Both the position numbers and the translations under genes were made by a program. A DNA stretch of 64,000 bases from Acidipila sp. EB88 (GTDB lineage Bacteria > Acidobacteriota > Terriglobia > Terriglobales > Acidobacteriaceae): positions 2,046,001-2,110,000 of the forward strand of contig NZ_QWEV01000005.1 in NCBI RefSeq assembly GCF_003858395.1, written 5' to 3'. Under the pieces are notes generated by a model, which was not told where the DNA came from, searched no databases, and saw only the letters and a list, made by a program, of their open reading frames with translations. Within the stretch, counting starts at the first letter, position 1. Each line of letters starts with the position of its first letter. Below, in pieces: positions 45,100 to 54,790 of the stretch.

Positions 45100-45671
45100 G
45101 CGCGCCCCGCAAACTCCCGCGTCTCGGTTGTGACCTTGAGCCGCTCGCCTTCCTTGATAAAGAACGGCACGCGAATCTCCAGCCCCGTTTCCATCACCGC
45201 AGCCTTGGTCACGCCGCCGCTCGCCGTGTCGCCCTTCACCCCGGGTTCCGTCGACCGCACCGCCAGCTCCACCTGCGCCGGCAGCGTCAGCCCAATCGGG
45301 TTGCCGTTGAACAGGTCGATCTGGATCGCCAGCCCTTCCACCATCAGCTCCAGCGCGTCGTCCACCATCGCCTCGCCCAGCTGCAGCGTCTCGAAGCTTT
45401 CCTGGTCCAGAAAGTACGAGCCGTCCCCATCGCTGTACAGGTACGTCGCCGGAATCGTCTGCAGGTCCGGTTCCTTGAACTTGTCACTCGCCTTGAACGT
45501 CTTGTCGAACACCGCGCGCGTCAGCATGTTGCGCATCCGCAACCGCACCAGCGTTTGCCCGCCGCGCGCCGTGGGGCTCGAAATATCGGCGTCCAGGCAG
45601 TAGTAGGGCACACCCTCAAGCTCAAACGTCGTCTTGCGTTTCACATCAATTGCATCGATCAAAGCAGCCAT
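45096..45671 (-). CDS. Elongation factor P-like protein, EfpL/YeiP type
   Basis: A 191-residue three-domain EF-P family protein, which binds the ribosome beside the P site and relieves stalling at difficult peptide sequences such as polyproline. The loop that in canonical EF-P reads PGKGQAF with a modified lysine here reads SPTARGGQT, placing Arg36 at the tip. That matches the SPTARGA loop of E. coli YeiP (EfpL), which works without lysine modification. The C-terminal OB domain is normal (STEPGVKGDTA...GLEIRVPFFIKEGERLKV). Start and length are standard. Coupled to panE downstream. No other EF-P is visible in the window. Confidence 0.87.
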   Translation of the reverse strand: MAALIDAIDVKRKTTFELEGVPYYCLDADISSPTARGGQTLVRLRMRNMLTRAVFDKTFKASDKFKEPDLQTIPATYLYSDGDGSYFLDQESFETLQLGEAMVDDALELMVEGLAIQIDLFNGNPIGLTLPAQVELAVRSTEPGVKGDTASGGVTKAAVMETGLEIRVPFFIKEGERLKVTTETREFAGRA

Positions 45672-45766
45672 ATGCCCTCAGAATACAAGCCCCGGTTGCC
45701 GTATTCCAGCAGCCCCCGCGCGTCATGCAAAAGCTCGCCCACCGCATGCCTCCGCGCGATGCCACC

Positions 45767-47011
45767 TCAATGCGTTGCGGGCACACCGCTCTCCTGCGAG
45801 GCAGTCGAGACTGCCGCCGCATGCCGCAACGTCGCCGCCATCAGGTGGCGTGGCACTCCATTCGCAGCCGGGGTCTGCTCCACAAACTTTCTCGCCGAAG
45901 CATCCTGCTCAAGATAGTCCTCCAGGAACGCCAGCACGTACCGCGCCATCCATCCATAACTCACCGCTCCCTCGGCGAGCGAGTAATCCGCCGGCACAAA
46001 CCGCAGCCCTTCCCGCCGAAACCGCTCGCTCCGCTGGTACAGCGAGGAGAACTGGATATGCGAAACCCCTAGCAGTTGCACATGCACGAGGTCGCCATGC
46101 GTCCACGCGTTCAGCACGTTGGGCACGGCGCTGCACTGGGCATGGTCCTGGTGCTGCGCGTCCCAGCTTTCCAGCGACTCCTCCGCACGGCTCACCACCA
46201 GCAGCGGGATCCGCATCTGTTCCAGGCGCACCTCGCCGCTTTGCTGCACCAGTTCCGGCGAGTAGCGGAATGATCCATCCAGCGACACCAGCGCACCAAT
46301 CCGCCTGTCGCGCGCTGCCGCAAACAGCGCCGCCATGCCGCCCCAGCTGTAACCCATCACCGCGACCCTGTGCGCGTCCGCCACGGGCAGCGTCGCCGCA
46401 AAGCCCAGCAGGAACGAGATATCCTCGGCCTCCGCAACGGCCCCGGCCACGTCCAGCGTCATCCGTCGCGACCCCGCGCCCATGCTCGGGCTTGCCAGCA
46501 CCACAAAGCCATGGCTCGCGAGATACTCGCACAGCTCGATGTTCTCCGTCGCAGGGGCATCCACGCTCGGCGCATAGATCACCACGGGAAAGCGCCCCGT
46601 CTGCATTGCCGCGTCCCGCACCGCCCACGTGTGCTGCGCCGTGGTGCCCTGCATATACTCCGCCACAAACCGCTGTGACGCACCGTCGTCCACGGGCCCT
46701 GCGAAGCTTGTCTCCGTTTTGACCAGCGCGCCGTAATCGCCAAGCTGCATCGTCGGGCTGCTCGACGGCTGTGCCGGGTACCAGGCGAGGGTCTGCAGCG
46801 GGCGAGTGCCTTGTTGCGTCGAAGCGCCTGCTGCGGTCTGCCCTTCGCTCGCAAACCGGCGCGAGGCATCGCGCTGCTCCACCACCCGCAGTCCCACCGC
46901 GTACTCTCCCGGCTTCTCAGCGAACGCAAAATGGAACACAGCGGCATCCTGCGCCAGGCCGGTGTCTGCCCACACACACCACGCCACGAGATACAGGAGC
47001 AAGCGCACCAT
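45767..47011 (-). CDS. Secreted alpha/beta hydrolase (PAF-acetylhydrolase/dienelactone-like)
   Basis: A 414-residue exported hydrolase. Start ATG 47011 follows GGGGGTG and gives a signal peptide (LLLYLVAWCVWADTGLA). The nucleophile elbow is GYSWGG (Ser); an oxyanion-side segment FPVVIYAPSV and a later SLDGSFRYSPE region are as in long-chain dienelactone hydrolase and platelet-activating-factor acetylhydrolase relatives. A low-complexity-free body of normal length follows. It is divergent from the aminopeptidase gene. Ester substrate unknown. Confidence 0.82.
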   Translation of the reverse strand: MVRLLLYLVAWCVWADTGLAQDAAVFHFAFAEKPGEYAVGLRVVEQRDASRRFASEGQTAAGASTQQGTRPLQTLAWYPAQPSSSPTMQLGDYGALVKTETSFAGPVDDGASQRFVAEYMQGTTAQHTWAVRDAAMQTGRFPVVIYAPSVDAPATENIELCEYLASHGFVVLASPSMGAGSRRMTLDVAGAVAEAEDISFLLGFAATLPVADAHRVAVMGYSWGGMAALFAAARDRRIGALVSLDGSFRYSPELVQQSGEVRLEQMRIPLLVVSRAEESLESWDAQHQDHAQCSAVPNVLNAWTHGDLVHVQLLGVSHIQFSSLYQRSERFRREGLRFVPADYSLAEGAVSYGWMARYVLAFLEDYLEQDASARKFVEQTPAANGVPRHLMAATLRHAAAVSTASQESGVPATH

Positions 47012-47180
47012 CGGAGCACCCCCATTTCGCACCGCCACTTTAGCACTCCGAAGGCAGAAGCAGCCCGGGTCGCCCGCATACAGCAACGCCAGCCGCACAA
47101 CATCTCGCAGGAAATCTGCCGACCCTCCCGGCAACACTTGGTATGCTCGCGACACCGTTCCCCCGCGAGGTCCCAAAGAA

Positions 47181-48581
47181 ATGTCGTCGCTGCGCCGCGT
47201 TTGCCTGTTCCTCCTGCTCCTTGCCGCTTCCCACGCCTTCGCGCTCGACAGCGTTCCCAAGGCCGAGTACCACGCTCGCCGCGTCCAGCTTGCCGAGGCA
47301 CTCAAGGGCTCCAGCCTGCTCACCTTCGGCCGACCCGAGGCGCCCGAGGAGTACCAGCAGTGGCGCCAGCAGGACGACTTCTACTACCTCACCGGCTGGA
47401 ACGAACCCGGCGCCGCCCTGCTGATCGTGCCCGCCCGCCCGGCGCGTCCGCCGGCCACGCTCACCTCTGCCGGCATCCCCGCTACGCCCTACCGCGAGAT
47501 CCTGTTCCTGCCCGAGCGGAACCTCCGCCTGGAGCTTTACACCGGCGTCAAGCTCGACGCCAACACCCCCAACGCCGCTGCCATCGCCGGCTTCGACGAA
47601 GTGCGCCAGCTCAAAGACCTGCCCTCCGTGCTGGTCAGCCTCAAGGACTCGGGCCCGCTCGTGAGCGATGATGGCGACACCCGCGCCGAGGCCGCTCAGG
47701 TTCTTTTCGGTGCCACGCTCGGACGCGCCGAAGCCGCCCCGCAGACGCAGCCTATCCTTGGCTACACTACGAAACTGCGCCTGTACAAGAGCCCCGCGGA
47801 AGCAGAGCTGTTGAAGAAGGCTGCCGCCGCCTCCGTGGACGCGCAGCTCGCCATGATGCAGAATACCCACGACGGCCAGCGCGAGCGCACGCTCTCCGGT
47901 ATCCTCGACCTCCACTTCAAAGAAGGTGGCTGCGAGCGCCCTGCCTATCCTTCGATCGTCGGCTCCGGCATCCACTCCACCGAGCTGCACTACTCCGACG
48001 ACGCCGACACGCTCCACGCAGGCGATCTCCTGCTCGTCGACGCCGCCTGCGAGTACTCCATGTACGCCATGGACCTGACGCGCACCGTGCCCGTCAACGG
48101 CCACTTCACGCCGCGCCAGCGCGAGATCTACAACATCGTCCTCGGGGCGCAGCAGGCCGCCATCAACAGCTTCAACGCCACAAAGAGCAACGCCAAACGC
48201 CGCTCCACCAGCGATCCTGACTCTCTCGACTACGTCGCCGCGCAGTACATCAGCACCCACGGCAAAGACCTTCACGGCGAGTCACTCGGCAAGTACTTCA
48301 TCCACGGCGTCGGCCACGCGGTCGGCATCAACGTGCACGACCCGCAGCAGTCCGACAACGTCTGGGGTCCCGGCACCGTGTTCACCATCGAGCCCGGCAT
48401 TTACATCCCCGAGGAGCGCATCGGCGTGCGCATCGAAGACACCTTCTACGTAGACCCCGCGGGCAAGCTTGTCTGCCTCACCTGCGCGCTGCCCCGCTCC
48501 GCCGAAGCTGTCGAGGCCATCGTGCAGAAGGGAGCGGCTCCAGCTGGCTCTCCAAGCCGATCAATCAAGGCAGGTCGCTAG
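47181..48581 (+). CDS. Xaa-Pro aminopeptidase (M24 family), exported
   Basis: A 466-residue aminopeptidase P-type enzyme that removes N-terminal residues before proline. Start ATG 47181 gives a signal peptide (SLRRVCLFLLLLAASHAFA). The N-terminal domain (YYLTGWNEPGA) precedes the pita-bread domain with all five metal ligands in order: Asp in LVDAACEY, Asp in MDLTRTVP, His in HGVGHAVG, Glu in IEPGIY and Glu in VRIEDTF. Export suggests degradation of proline-containing peptides in the periplasm. Followed by a convergent histidine kinase gene. Confidence 0.93.
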   Translation: MSSLRRVCLFLLLLAASHAFALDSVPKAEYHARRVQLAEALKGSSLLTFGRPEAPEEYQQWRQQDDFYYLTGWNEPGAALLIVPARPARPPATLTSAGIPATPYREILFLPERNLRLELYTGVKLDANTPNAAAIAGFDEVRQLKDLPSVLVSLKDSGPLVSDDGDTRAEAAQVLFGATLGRAEAAPQTQPILGYTTKLRLYKSPAEAELLKKAAAASVDAQLAMMQNTHDGQRERTLSGILDLHFKEGGCERPAYPSIVGSGIHSTELHYSDDADTLHAGDLLLVDAACEYSMYAMDLTRTVPVNGHFTPRQREIYNIVLGAQQAAINSFNATKSNAKRRSTSDPDSLDYVAAQYISTHGKDLHGESLGKYFIHGVGHAVGINVHDPQQSDNVWGPGTVFTIEPGIYIPEERIGVRIEDTFYVDPAGKLVCLTCALPRSAEAVEAIVQKGAAPAGSPSRSIKAGR

Positions 48582-48631
48582 GTGAGAGGCGCGGGCGCGA
48601 AGCATTCAGCGCGCCCGCGCCTCTCGCCCCA

Positions 48632-50191
48632 TCACAACCCAGCCTTGCCCTGCGCAAACACCGGCAACGTGAACCGGAACACCGCGCCCTGCTCGCCTGT
48701 TCCCGCCGCCACCTCAATCCGCCCTCCATGCGCTTCCACAATCGAGCGCGCAATCGCCAGGCCCATGCCCGTCCCTGCCACCCGCCCTGCACTCTGCCGC
48801 CCCCGGTAAAACTTCTCAAGCACCAGGCCCCGCTCTGCCTCGGGCACGCCCGGCCCCTGGTCACGCACACTGCACCGCACAAATTCCAGCCCATGCGTAC
48901 CGTTCCGGCTGGCCGCCTCAGCCCCGACGACTTCCGCCGCAATCTCGATCGCAGTGCCTGCCGGCGCATACTTTGCTGCATTCTCCAGCAGGTTGCCCAG
49001 CAGCTTGGCCACCCACACCGCGTCGCACCGCACCGGCGGCAGTTTCGCCGGCAGCCGCAGCACCACGCGGTGCGCGCGCAGCACGGCCTCGCCTTGCTCC
49101 ACCGCATCCCGCACCAGCTCGCGCAGGTCTTCGGCGGCAAAGCTTAGTCGCACTTCCGGCGTGTCCAGTTGCGCCATCTCCACTGCCTGCTGCACCAGGC
49201 GGTTCAACCGGTCGCTCTCCTCGTCCACCACGCTCAGCAGTTCCACCGCGACCGCGCGCGGCATCTCGCTCGCCAGCAGCGTGCTCGCCGCCGCCTTGAT
49301 CGCCGTTAACGGCGTGCGCAGCTCATGCGTCACGGCGTCCAGCATCAGCGAGCGCAGCCGCTCACTTTCGCGCGCACCCTCCGCCCGCGCCGCCTGCTCC
49401 ACCGCATGCGCTTTCTCGAGCGAGATCGCCACCAGCCCGCCCAGCGCCTCCAGCCCTGCCGCCGAAAGCCGCACCCCCTGCACCACCAGCACCCCGCGCG
49501 GTCGCGCCCCCGTGCGCAGCGGGATCACCGAACTCTCCGCCCCATTGCCCCCACCCGGCAGCGTCTCGATCCCGCTCCGCTGCGCCAGTTGCTCCAGCCG
49601 CGCATCCGAAAGCTGGTCTGCAACCTGGTCCGCGTTCCCACCGCCCCTCGAACCGTCCCGCAAGCCGCTTACCGCCACCCCGGCCTCGTACCGCCCCCCG
49701 CCGTCCAGCAGGTACAACACCACCGCCGCTGCCCCGGTCGTCCGCGCCACCGAAGCCGGCACTTCCTTTGCCAGCTCCAGCACCTCGGCCGTCTGCAGCA
49801 GCTCGCGGCTCATCCCGTACAGCACCTCGAGCTCGCCCTGCCGTTCGCGCGCCCGCCGCGACTCCGCCCGGCTCCGCTCCGACAGCCGGCTCGCCAGCAC
49901 CGACGTGATCAGGAACACCAGCAAAGCCACCAGGTTCTGCGGGTCCGAGACCGTCAGCGTCCCCACCGGCGGCAGAAAAAAGAAGTTGTAGCAGACCGCC
50001 GCAGCCACTGAGCAGGCAATCGCCATGCCCAGCCCCCAGTACGCCGCCACAAACAGCACCACGAGCAGCAGCGTCAGCGCGACCGTGGCCTGGTTTACAT
50101 GCACCACCAGCCGGTACGCCGCCACCACCGCTGCCAGCGCCGCCACGACGCCCAGCCCTCGCCCTGCCCACTGCTTCTGCACTTTCGGCAT
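48632..50191 (-). CDS. KdpD-like sensor histidine kinase (DUF4118-GAF-HisKA)
   Basis: A 519-residue kinase like the C-terminal half of KdpD: DUF4118 membrane segment with several spans (about 12-100), coiled linker, GAF-like domain (about 125-265), HisKA with phospho-acceptor His289 (DAVTHELRTPLTAI) and an HATPase_c domain (NLLENAAKYAP, RDQGPGVPEAE, GTGMGLAIARSIVEAHGG). The N-terminal KdpD/Usp domains of classical KdpD are missing. No kdpFABC genes are in the window; a KdpE-like regulator lies 1 kb away in divergent orientation, across an SDR gene. Start placed at ATG 50191; an ATG at 50296 would overlap the SDR start. Confidence 0.88.
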   Translation of the reverse strand: MPKVQKQWAGRGLGVVAALAAVVAAYRLVVHVNQATVALTLLLVVLFVAAYWGLGMAIACSVAAAVCYNFFFLPPVGTLTVSDPQNLVALLVFLITSVLASRLSERSRAESRRARERQGELEVLYGMSRELLQTAEVLELAKEVPASVARTTGAAAVVLYLLDGGGRYEAGVAVSGLRDGSRGGGNADQVADQLSDARLEQLAQRSGIETLPGGGNGAESSVIPLRTGARPRGVLVVQGVRLSAAGLEALGGLVAISLEKAHAVEQAARAEGARESERLRSLMLDAVTHELRTPLTAIKAAASTLLASEMPRAVAVELLSVVDEESDRLNRLVQQAVEMAQLDTPEVRLSFAAEDLRELVRDAVEQGEAVLRAHRVVLRLPAKLPPVRCDAVWVAKLLGNLLENAAKYAPAGTAIEIAAEVVGAEAASRNGTHGLEFVRCSVRDQGPGVPEAERGLVLEKFYRGRQSAGRVAGTGMGLAIARSIVEAHGGRIEVAAGTGEQGAVFRFTLPVFAQGKAGL

Positions 50192-50289
50192 TCTACGTCG
50201 CAACGCCCAGGGTCCTCCTCTGCGCACGCCGGTCTGCATCCTGCTGGCTCTTCGGGCGTCAAACACTCGTCGCAACACAGGAGAGACAC

Positions 50290-51021
50290 ATGGCAAAGAC
50301 GGTACTGATCACAGGCGCAAACAAGGGCATCGGTTTTGAAGTGGCGCGTCAGCTCGGACGCGCAGGGTTCACAGTTCTGCTCGGCGCACGCGACCAGTCG
50401 CGTGGCGAAGCCGCGGCAGCGAAGCTACGGGCCGAAGGCTCCGACGTTCGCCCCGTGCTTGTTGATCTCGAGCGTGCCCACGAGACCGGCACCGTCCTCG
50501 CCGGGCAGATCCAGCAGGAGTTCGGCCACCTCGATGTGCTCATCAACAACGCGGGCGCCTTCGATCTCACAGGCGGCGACAGCCCCGCAAGCACCGTCTC
50601 GATCGACGCGATGAAGCGCACCTTTGAAACCAACTTCTTCGGCACTGTCGCCTTCACCCAACCGTTCCTGCCGCTGCTGCGTGCCGCTCCCGGCGCGCGC
50701 ATCCTCAACGTCTCCAGCGGCCTCGGCTCCATCGGGCTCAACAACGACTCCACGTCGCCCTTCTATCCCGTCAAGCCCCTCGGCTACAACGCGTCCAAGG
50801 CCGCGCTCAACATGTTCACGGTCAATCTCGCCTTTGATCTGCGCGACACCCCGATCCAGGTCAACTCCATCTGCCCCGGCTTCACCGCGACCGACCTCAA
50901 TAACAACACCGGCACCCAGACCATTGAAGAAGGCGCCCTCGCCATCGTCCGTTACGCACAGGAACCCGACCACGGCCCCACCGGCGGCTTCTTCCACAAA
51001 GACGGCACCTACCCCTGGTAG
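50290..51021 (+). CDS. Short-chain dehydrogenase/reductase
   Basis: A 243-residue classical SDR using NAD(P)H. The cofactor motif TGANKGIG (residues 8-15), NNAG near residue 86, Ser in VSSGLGS and the YNASK catalytic pair are present. It is related to carbonyl-reductase-like SDRs. Start ATG 50290 follows GGAGAGACAC. It lies between the divergent KdpD-like kinase and KdpE-like regulator genes; a functional tie to potassium or osmotic signalling is not evident from sequence. Confidence 0.92.
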   Translation: MAKTVLITGANKGIGFEVARQLGRAGFTVLLGARDQSRGEAAAAKLRAEGSDVRPVLVDLERAHETGTVLAGQIQQEFGHLDVLINNAGAFDLTGGDSPASTVSIDAMKRTFETNFFGTVAFTQPFLPLLRAAPGARILNVSSGLGSIGLNNDSTSPFYPVKPLGYNASKAALNMFTVNLAFDLRDTPIQVNSICPGFTATDLNNNTGTQTIEEGALAIVRYAQEPDHGPTGGFFHKDGTYPW

Positions 51022-51148
51022 TTCTTCGGCGATAGGGCGCGCTGCTTCCGGGGTGCCGCGCCGGCACTCTGCCAAAAACCAGGGCAGGGAAGGCCGCCTG
51101 CGGCCACACGCACTCCACGAATCTGCCAAGATAAGCAGGGAGGACGCG

Positions 51149-51840
<692 letters not shown>

Positions 51841-51849
51841 GACCCCCTG

Positions 51850-51932
51850 CGCGGGAAGCGGTCACTTCGTGACATGTCTTCGCTCAAAAAGATCACCCGC
51901 CACGAAGTGGCCGCCAGCCGCGCAGGCGGTTT
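51850..51932. repeat. Partial third copy of the nested palindromic repeat
   Basis: The right end (cacgaagtggccgccagccg followed by cgcaggcggt, 51901-51930) matches the right end of copy 2; the left end (cctgcgcgggaagcggtcac, about 51846) is degenerate, and the inner hairpin is missing. It lies between the frameshifted regulator and the terminator shared with metK. Confidence 0.6.
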
Positions 51933-51960
51933 TGCCCTAACCGCATTGCCCTGAACGCGG

Positions 51961-51997
51961 AAAAGGGAGCAAGGCCGACAGGCCCTGCTCCCTTTTT
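51961..51997. terminator. Bidirectional rho-independent terminator
   Basis: aaaagggagcaaggcc (51961-51976) pairs with ggccctgctccctttt (51981-51996) with one wobble, 4-nt loop. It has five T on the plus side and AAAA on the other, so it can end both the regulator transcript (plus) and the metK transcript (minus). Confidence 0.82.
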
Positions 51998-52020
51998 GCT
52001 TTCAGCAACCGCAAACAGAC

Positions 52021-53196
52021 TTACTTCGCGCCCACCGTCTCCCGCGCTGCTGCCGCTTCCTTCAAGGCCACGGCCTTGTCGGTGCGCTCCCAGCCAAAAT
52101 CGCCATCGGTGCGGCCAAAGTGGCCGTACGCGGCGGTCTGCCGGTAAATCGGCCGACGCAGGTCCAGCGACTCGATGATGCCCTTGGGCGTCAGCAGGAA
52201 GTTCTCCCGCACCAGCGCCTGCAGTTCAGAGTTCGGCAGCTTGCCCGTGCCAAAGGTATCCACCAGCACCGACACCGGCTCGACCACGCCGATCGCGTAC
52301 GCCAGCTGCACCTCGCAACGATCGGCCAGCTCTGCCGCGACAATGTTCTTCGCGATATAGCGAGCCATGTACGCCGCCGAGCGATCCACCTTTGTCGGAT
52401 CCTTGCCCGAGAACGCGCCGCCGCCGTGACGGCCCATGCCACCATAGGTGTCCACGATGATCTTGCGGCCCGTCAGGCCCGTATCGCCCATCGGTCCGCC
52501 GATCACAAAGCGTCCCGTCGGGTTGATGTGGTACTTCGTGTCCGCATCCAGCAACTCGGCCGGAATCACCACCTGGATCACATGCTTCAGGATGTCCGCC
52601 CGCAGCTGCTCCGTCGTGACTTCCTCGCCGTGCTGCGTCGAGATCACCACCGCGTCCACACGCACCGGCTTGTTGTTCTCGTCGTACTCCACGGTGACCT
52701 GGCTCTTGCCGTCCGGTCGCAGGTACGCCAGCAGTCCGCTTTTGCGAACCTCCGACAGGCGCCGCGCCAGCTTGTGCGACAGCGAGATCGGTGTCGGCAT
52801 CAGTTCTGCCGTTTCATTGGTCGCAAAGCCGAACATCATGCCCTGGTCGCCGGCCCCACCGGTGTCTACACCCATGGCAATGTCGCCCGACTGCTTGTTG
52901 ATCGACGAGATCACCGCGCAGGTGTTGGAGTCGAACCCGAAGCTCGAGTGGTTGTAGCCAATGTCGTTCACCACGCTGCGAACCAGCGTCTGAAAGTCCA
53001 CATAGGCCTTGGTGGTGATTTCCCCGGCGATCACAACCAGTCCGGTTGCGGTGAGCGTTTCACAGGCGACGCGCGAATACGGATCCTGCTCCAGGCAGGC
53101 ATCCAGAATGGCGTCCGAGATCTGATCAGCGATCTTGTCAGGATGGCCCTCGGTGACCGACTCCGAGGTAAAGAGAAACTTATCGCGTGCTGGCAA
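52021..53196 (-). CDS. metK: S-adenosylmethionine synthetase
   Basis: A 391-residue MetK that makes S-adenosylmethionine from methionine and ATP. All signatures are present: [20 protein letters not shown] at the start, the hexapeptide GAGDQG followed by [10 protein letters not shown], and [20 protein letters not shown] place the start at TTG 53196 because GGAGGA lies about 10 nt upstream and the length is then normal; the in-frame opening to 53346 is not family-like. It is monocistronic and ends at the shared terminator. Confidence 0.95.
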   Translation of the reverse strand: MPARDKFLFTSESVTEGHPDKIADQISDAILDACLEQDPYSRVACETLTATGLVVIAGEITTKAYVDFQTLVRSVVNDIGYNHSSFGFDSNTCAVISSINKQSGDIAMGVDTGGAGDQGMMFGFATNETAELMPTPISLSHKLARRLSEVRKSGLLAYLRPDGKSQVTVEYDENNKPVRVDAVVISTQHGEEVTTEQLRADILKHVIQVVIPAELLDADTKYHINPTGRFVIGGPMGDTGLTGRKIIVDTYGGMGRHGGGAFSGKDPTKVDRSAAYMARYIAKNIVAAELADRCEVQLAYAIGVVEPVSVLVDTFGTGKLPNSELQALVRENFLLTPKGIIESLDLRRPIYRQTAAYGHFGRTDGDFGWERTDKAVALKEAAAARETVGAK

Positions 53197-53528
53197 TGGG
53201 TTACTTCCTCCAGATGGCAAGCGGACCGGTCCGTTCGGGCTCGGGCGGACTCTCCTTGGGAGAGGCGAGGGCCCGTGGAACACAGAAAGGGCTCGGCGGG
53301 CCAGCGGCATCGGTGCAGGAAGCCGGCCCAGAACGCTGCCAGCCACTGATCCTACAGGAGGGGGCTTCCAGCGGCAAAGCAGAAGCAGGGAGGCGCGACT
53401 TACTTACTTGAGCGGTATCTGTGGCCGTCTGAACGGCGCAGTCCCTCCGTGCGGGCTGCTGCCGGAAACCTCATGCGGCGGAGCTTTCACGCCTTGAGTT
53501 GCCGCTCGCTCTTCCGGCTTTGAGGGCG
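53197..53528. other. metK leader region
   Basis: About 330 bp holding the metK 5' leader (minus strand). A SAM-responsive riboswitch would be expected here; I could not recognise a known SAM aptamer core by eye, and no T-rich terminator lies before the start. Confidence 0.45.
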
Positions 53529-53915
53529 CTACCGCGCTTCCCGCGTGCCTCGACCCAGTCGCATTTCCCAAACCAGCAGAATTGCCAGCAGGCACTGCAG
53601 ACCGCCAAAGCCCAGCACAAACCGCGCGTAGTTCAACACGAGGTCCGGCAGTGTGCCAAAGCCCGCCATGGTCTGGTTCGTGGTGACTGCGAAGCTCCAC
53701 GGGAAACAAAGCAGGTCCAGCGTCGCAAAGCCTGTCTCAAACTGCTGGCTGGTCAGCAGCCCCACGATCCATACCGCATGCAGCACCACCATGCACCCGG
53801 CGCACGTGTACAGCAGCAGGGGATGCCTGGAAAAACGCGCTCGCCAGAGCAGCCCTGCGACAAGCGCACAGCAGACAACAAGAGCGAGCAGGGCTGCGGA
53901 CTGGCGTGGTTCCAT
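53529..53915 (-). CDS. Four-span hypothetical membrane protein
   Basis: A 128-residue protein with four hydrophobic segments (about 7-24, 33-56, 62-80 and 93-117). I recognise no family. It lies 18 bp downstream of the RodZ-like gene on the same strand, so the two probably share an mRNA. No signal peptide apart from the first span. Confidence 0.6.
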   Translation of the reverse strand: MEPRQSAALLALVVCCALVAGLLWRARFSRHPLLLYTCAGCMVVLHAVWIVGLLTSQQFETGFATLDLLCFPWSFAVTTNQTMAGFGTLPDLVLNYARFVLGFGGLQCLLAILLVWEMRLGRGTREAR

Positions 53916-53933
53916 CGGAAAAAAGCCTCTGCC

Positions 53934-54509
53934 CTAGCCTACTTGGGTTCCATGCGCGGCGAAAGTGCGCGCACCGGCAACACCCATGCCCCTGGCCGAC
54001 TGCATCCCGGCCGGCGCGATGCAACGCCCGGTGCTCCACCCGGCTGGCAGCGCATGCGCCGCAGCATGGCCCGCGGGCACCGGCAGATGCGCCGAGCGCA
54101 CCTCCACAAAGTGCAGCACGTACCAGGCAAACACCATCAGCAGCACCAGGAAACCCGCGACTCCGGCCCACCGTAGCCGTTTGTCCGGCGCTGTCTCCGG
54201 GTCCGGGTGGCGCGTCTTGCCCACGTTCTCGGCAAACTCGATCCAGCTCTGGTCGTCATCCTTGATCTGGCCACTCTGGTGGTAAGCGTTCAGGTAGCGG
54301 TTTACCCACGCTTCCTCGTCCATGCCGCAGACCCGCGCATACCCGCGCACGATGCCCTTGTTCAGCACCCCACCCGGCAGCGCGGAGAAGTTTTCCTGCT
54401 CCAGCGCCAAAAGGTGCCGCCCGCTGATCTTGGTCACGCCGGAAATACTCTCGATCGCGACTCCCCGCGCCTCGCGCGCGCTTCGGAGTTCCTGCCCAAA
54501 CTGTCCCAT
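53934..54509 (-). CDS. RodZ-like helix-turn-helix membrane protein, short form
   Basis: A 191-residue protein with a cytoplasmic HTH_25 domain (GQELRSAREARGVAIESI, then TKISGRHLLALEQENFSALPGGV and KGIVRGYARVCGMD) and one transmembrane span (WAGVAGFLVLLMVFAWYV, about 113-134), the N-terminal plan of the cell-shape factor RodZ. The usual C-terminal DUF4115 domain is absent; about 55 residues of Ala/Gly-rich tail follow the span. It may help position the cytoskeleton or be a membrane-tethered regulator. Followed closely by a four-span membrane protein. Confidence 0.83.
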   Translation of the reverse strand: MGQFGQELRSAREARGVAIESISGVTKISGRHLLALEQENFSALPGGVLNKGIVRGYARVCGMDEEAWVNRYLNAYHQSGQIKDDDQSWIEFAENVGKTRHPDPETAPDKRLRWAGVAGFLVLLMVFAWYVLHFVEVRSAHLPVPAGHAAAHALPAGWSTGRCIAPAGMQSARGMGVAGARTFAAHGTQVG

Positions 54510-54790
54510 GCTCTCTCGAATCCTGGCTGGGGTTGGTGCCTTTGCACCTACCTTAGTGCGTGGCCAGACGATGCGTCAAAACAAACAAGCCTCGCAAATC
54601 GCCATTAAGTGACTTAGATACCTGATGCGTAAACACGAAACGCATTGCAGCCGTGGTACCGCCTTCTGATCCTCGTCGGATGCAGCCGGCCACGGAAACG
54701 ACGCCCAAATCCTGGGTGGGGTAACCATTTGTTACACTCGACCTGCCGCTTTCGCTTCAGCGAGCGGCGGATCGGGTGTACCCGCAACCC

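Noticed and set aside
53197..53528. A SAM riboswitch in the metK leader
   Set aside because: I could not match the leader to any known SAM aptamer core; a covariance-model search would be decisive.
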